A stretch of 21,737 bases of DNA. It comes from Purshia tridentata (lineage: Eukaryota > Streptophyta > Magnoliopsida > Rosales > Rosaceae). Shown one piece after another: positions 19,251 to 21,737 of the stretch. A program made the position numbers and the translations under genes. Each line of letters begins with the position of its first letter. The stretch's first letter is position 1. The DNA is taken from positions 1 through 21,737 of the forward strand of contig QANT01006442.1 in assembly GCA_003254885.1 (NCBI GenBank), given 5' to 3'. The notes under the pieces are model-generated. The model made no database searches and had not been told where the DNA came from. It was given only the letters and a program-made list of their open reading frames with translations.

Positions 19251-19922
19251 CTAAAGCAGCTGGTGTAATTCTGATTCCTGAGATGTGGTAAGATTTGTAA
19301 GTGGCTGGCAAAATGGCTGGCTAGAAGCAACAGGCTCCACCAGAAAAAGGACTGCTCCCAGTTGAGTAGTGTGTAGTAATTTCGCCATTTGCAAGGAAGA
19401 GACGACTTTAGGGTGTGGTGATTTGGTGCTAGAAAGGAAAATTCGACGATTATCAACCTCAAATTCCAATTGGAGCTTTTTGAAATCCCATAAAATAGGA
19501 CCAAGTGTACTAAGCCGCTGGGCACCCAACACAACATCACACCCACCCAAGGAGATAGCATATAGATTAGTAACAAATTTATAATCCTGAATCTTAATAA
19601 GAACACCAGGAAAACAACCTTTGCTAGTAATTTTACCCCCATCTGCTATCATAATGTCAAAGGTATTTGAGGAATCAAGTTGACCCACCAGCTTCTTAAT
19701 TAAGGAAAAATCCACAAAGTTATGGGAGCTATCAGAATCCAGCAAAATCACAATAGGACAATTCTTAATAAATCCCATAACCTTCATAGTTTTAATAGAT
19801 TTAGTGGCAGGAGTGCCAAATAAAGCACAAGCAGTGACAGTAGGCTGAATATTTTCGTCATCACTCTCATCACTACCCCTATCTTCATCCTGAACATCAT
19901 TAAGAAGCAACTGTTTCTTGGC
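19251..19922 (-). pseudogene. Aspartic protease region, active-site Gly replaced
   Basis: Continuous frame after the zinc knuckle. VILLDSDSSHNFVD corresponds to the retropepsin active site (usually D-S/T-G followed by S/T-H-NF). The catalytic Asp codon is at 19737-19739, but the Gly is now Asp (19731-19733), a change expected to block activity. GGCDVVLGAQRLSTLGPILWDF is the conserved C-terminal part of the plant gypsy protease (shown here at 19470-19540). The frame ends at a TAG at 19251; the RT frame lies elsewhere, so there is at least one shift near 19225. Confidence 0.85.
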
Positions 19923-20910
19923 ACACATGTGACCTCGGACATACTTCTCATCACAATGAAAACAAAGACCTCTTTGCCTTCTTGACTAAATCTCCTTTGG
20001 AGTAAACTTCCTAATCTGGTCTGATCGAGAAAAATGTGAAGGAGAGGAAAGAACAACCCCAGAAGAATGCATAGTGTTACCAATAGACTACAAGGATAAA
20101 GTCTTGGAACTAGATGAAAATGAATGGGGTTTAGCAGAAAATGATCAAACCTTGAGATCGGACAATTTAGCATCAATTTGATGGGCAAGGGTAGAAGCTT
20201 CATGGACATCATGAGGACGCAAAAGCTTAACAACATGGTGCAATTTAGGCTTTAATCCTCCAATGAAACAACTCTTCAACATGGCTAACCAATGTCTCGA
20301 ACACGATTATCCAAATGACGAAAGTCAGCAACATAATCTTTGAGAGAGCCAGATTGACGAAGCTATGCAAAAGCCTTTGCATAATCATCAAAATCTATAG
20401 GCCCAAATTCCTTACAAAAAACCTTAGTGAAATCATCCCAACAGGGATAATTCTTGACGCAATTAACCCATTGAAACCACTGGAAAGCCTCTTTTCCATG
20501 TGGAAGGAAGCCATTTTCACCTTACCATTGTCCGGAACACCGAAATAATCGAAATAGTGCTTAGCTTGATAAACCCAACCCAAAGGATCATCGCCCTCTG
20601 AAAAATGGGGAAAGTCGAGCTTAATTAGAGGAAGATAAGGAACAAAGGCAGAATCTTGACGATGCAAAAGAGGATCCAATGGCATCACCCTTGAGCTCTG
20701 ACAGAAATCAAGATGAACTGGAAGATCTTGACGGAGTTGCTCACACTTCGAATCAACAGCAGAAATGCAAGAATCGACTGTGGACATATGCGAATCAATG
20801 GACTTAAGGTGACCCAAAATCTCTGTCAACGCGTCTTCAACCTTGGACATACAAGCCTCCATTTTCGTAGCAAGAGTGGACGACCTGGTCATAAAAGAGA
20901 AAGGAAACAA
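19923..20910 (-). pseudogene. gag of the Reina-like element, broken
   Basis: The nucleocapsid/capsid part starts at an ATG at 20910, 12 bases after the primer binding site. A coiled-coil-like N-terminal stretch (MEACMSKVEDALTEILGHL) leads to KLDFPHFSEGDDPLGW, the conserved retrotransposon gag core. The frame is lost near 20490-20500: the expected continuation FQWFQWVN is found one frame over, and further shifts follow. A CCHC-type zinc knuckle, CFHCDEKYVRGHMC, lies at 19923-19964 in the protease frame, with a TAG at 19986-19988 just upstream. Confidence 0.85.
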
Positions 20911-20922
20911 GAACCCAAAACT

Positions 20923-20934
20923 GGTCTGATACCA
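20923..20934 (-). other. Primer binding site, initiator Met tRNA type
   Basis: One base after the 5' LTR the - strand reads TGGTATCAGACC. The usual plant initiator-Met site is TGGTATCAGAGC, so 11 of 12 positions match. Confidence 0.88.
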
Positions 20935-20935
20935 A

Positions 20936-21208
20936 TGATAGAACCTAGTTCAACCTTTACTCAATCATGGAAATACTGGAGATATTATTAAGAACAGAGG
21001 AAAACCTTCATACAATTCACAAAAGAAACTTTACACTAGAAAATAGCTCTTTTAAGCTTGTAGCTGAACCCCTGTGTAACAAATCTAACTAAAATCTAGC
21101 TAAACCAACTAATTACAACAAATCAACTAATCACAATTGGACAAGTGGTGCAATTAAACCACTTAAACAACCCACTAAGAGTAACCTGTACACATCAGCA
21201 TCCTAACA
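20936..21208 (-). repeat. 5' LTR of the Reina-like element
   Basis: 273 bp; on the - strand it starts TGTTAGGATGCTGATGTG and ends TTCTATCA. It is longer than the partner LTR because of a 10-bp AATCTAGCTA-type duplication and a short insertion near its start. Confidence 0.93.
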
Positions 21209-21510
21209 AATAACCACCAGTTCCATGATAGTCTTGGTTTTATTAACTTCCAATCCCATATTGATCTTTTTCTGGGAAGGAATAGGCATAAGTGTCCTAA
21301 CTCTTGCAATAATCCTGCCCTTTCTAGAATTGATTGCTTCCTCTTATCTGGTGACTGGGATGCTCTGTTTTTGAGTGTTGCTCAAATGTTTGTGCTTAGA
21401 GCAGTCATAGATCATAAGCCAATTATTCTTGGTTGTGGGCATATGAGCAATGACTGTAGTCCTTTCAGGTTTGAAAACATGTGGATCACCCTTTCTGATT
21501 TCTATATGAC
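21209..21510 (+). pseudogene. LINE (plant L1-type) ORF2 endonuclease fragment
   Basis: The + strand is open from the edge of the LTR element and reads FHDSLGFINFQSHIDLF, NPALSRIDCFLLSGDWDAL, VIDHKPIILGCGHMS and PFRFENMWI. This is the end of the apurinic-type endonuclease domain of plant L1 LINEs, where the family has SRIDRFLLS, SDH.PI and PFRFENMW. The conserved Ser-Asp-His is here Ile-Asp-His. Homology fades after about 21495; no RT follows in the window. The 5' side is cut off where the LTR element begins, and no LINE sequence is visible on the other side (before 14188). Confidence 0.75.
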
Positions 21511-21737
21511 TAATATAAAGTTGTGTCAGTGTTATATGGTTGTGGTTGTACTTAGTTTTCACTTTTCTTTTAAAATCCAGCTTTTGTAGGCAAATCAGTG
21601 AAACATAGATGATCATTGACATATAGGTAGGACAGACTTAGGAGAGCGACTTTACATTAGTATAATGAGATTTTTAATTAAAAAAATGAGAAAATGGTAA
21701 TTGAGGTCTACAATTTTAGTTTGAGTGTTTTGCATGC
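21511..21737. other. AT-rich edge, nothing recognised
   Basis: No coding or repeat signal I can name after the LINE fragment. The open frames here are extensions of the fragment or chance. Confidence 0.5.

Larger units (their letters stand above)
14188..21208 (-). mobile_element. Ty3/gypsy chromovirus LTR retrotransposon, Reina-like, degenerate
   Basis: A 7021-bp element read on the - strand, bounded by LTRs with TG...CA ends and flanked by GATAA (14183-14187) and AATAA (21209-21213), a 5-bp target duplication with one transition. From its 5' end it has LTR, primer binding site, gag with zinc knuckle, protease, RT, RNase H, integrase with GPY/F module and chromodomain, polypurine tract and LTR. 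Removing the nested 1953-bp insertion and its duplicated 5 bp leaves about 5.06 kb. With short LTRs and a chromodomain this suits the Reina lineage. LTRs differ by about 15 substitutions and two indels by eye, so it is not recent. Several stops, frameshifts and lost catalytic residues make it non-autonomous. Confidence 0.92.

Noticed and set aside
19154..20236. - strand open frames 19154-19642 and 19784-20236, overlapping gag and protease
   Set aside because: They are out of frame with the recognised gag and protease motifs, except for a few residues beyond frameshifts, and are Leu/Ser-rich shadows.
1..21737. tRNA, rRNA or microRNA genes
   Set aside because: I saw no tRNA A/B box pair, rRNA segment or recognisable miRNA precursor; the hairpins found are all explained by foldback elements. 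A tRNAscan or small-RNA mapping run would be decisive.
1..21737. A new multi-gene biological system
   Set aside because: Apart from BIO2, every coding stretch I can identify is transposon-derived or a captured fragment, and none is intact.

Overview
The window is nuclear DNA of a flowering plant, probably a dicot. It is AT-rich, split by spliceosomal introns and crowded with plant-type transposable elements. Only one gene looks intact: BIO2, biotin synthase, on the + strand in six exons from 6531 to 11645 (381 codons plus stop). All five introns are GT-AG, the reading frame is open throughout, and every iron-sulphur ligand expected of the family is present. I see nothing that fixes the species.

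Left of BIO2 (1-6160) is a layered graveyard of mobile elements. Positions 1-560 look like a decayed LTR-type repeat, and 1190-1435 holds degenerate direct repeats. A PIF/Harbinger (HARBI1/ALP1-like) transposase pseudogene runs on the - strand from about 2740 to 1488. Next comes a long foldback element with arms of about 330 bp (about 2970-3976). Its right arm is split by an insertion at 3977-6028 and resumes at 6029-6160. That insertion is flanked by a perfect 9-bp repeat, TAAAAAATA, and carries, on the - strand, one recognisable exon fragment of an AUX/LAX auxin influx carrier with its splice donor. It fits a Pack-MULE-like capture. It also holds two arrays of tandem repeats. The BIO2 promoter begins directly after this cluster.

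Right of BIO2, 11646-12649 is unremarkable 3' flank. A 211-bp MITE with long inverted repeats (12650-12860) is followed by low-information intergenic DNA and a polypyrimidine tract.

Positions 14188-21208 hold a Ty3/gypsy chromovirus in reverse orientation. Its short LTRs, total length and chromodomain suggest the Reina lineage. LTRs, an initiator-Met-type primer binding site, a polypurine tract, gag, protease, RT, RNase H, integrase and chromodomain can all be placed. It is dead: there are several frameshifts and stops, and catalytic residues are changed in protease, RT and integrase. A second element, apparently a 1953-bp solo LTR with TG...CA ends and a 5-bp target duplication, sits inside its chromodomain codons. 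Right of this element is a fragment of a plant L1-type LINE endonuclease domain (21209 to about 21510).

Functionally, BIO2 makes the last step of biotin synthesis in mitochondria. Everything else is mobile DNA or its debris, and its main possible effect is on the chromatin or expression of BIO2. I found no operon, CRISPR array, RNA gene or new enzymatic system.
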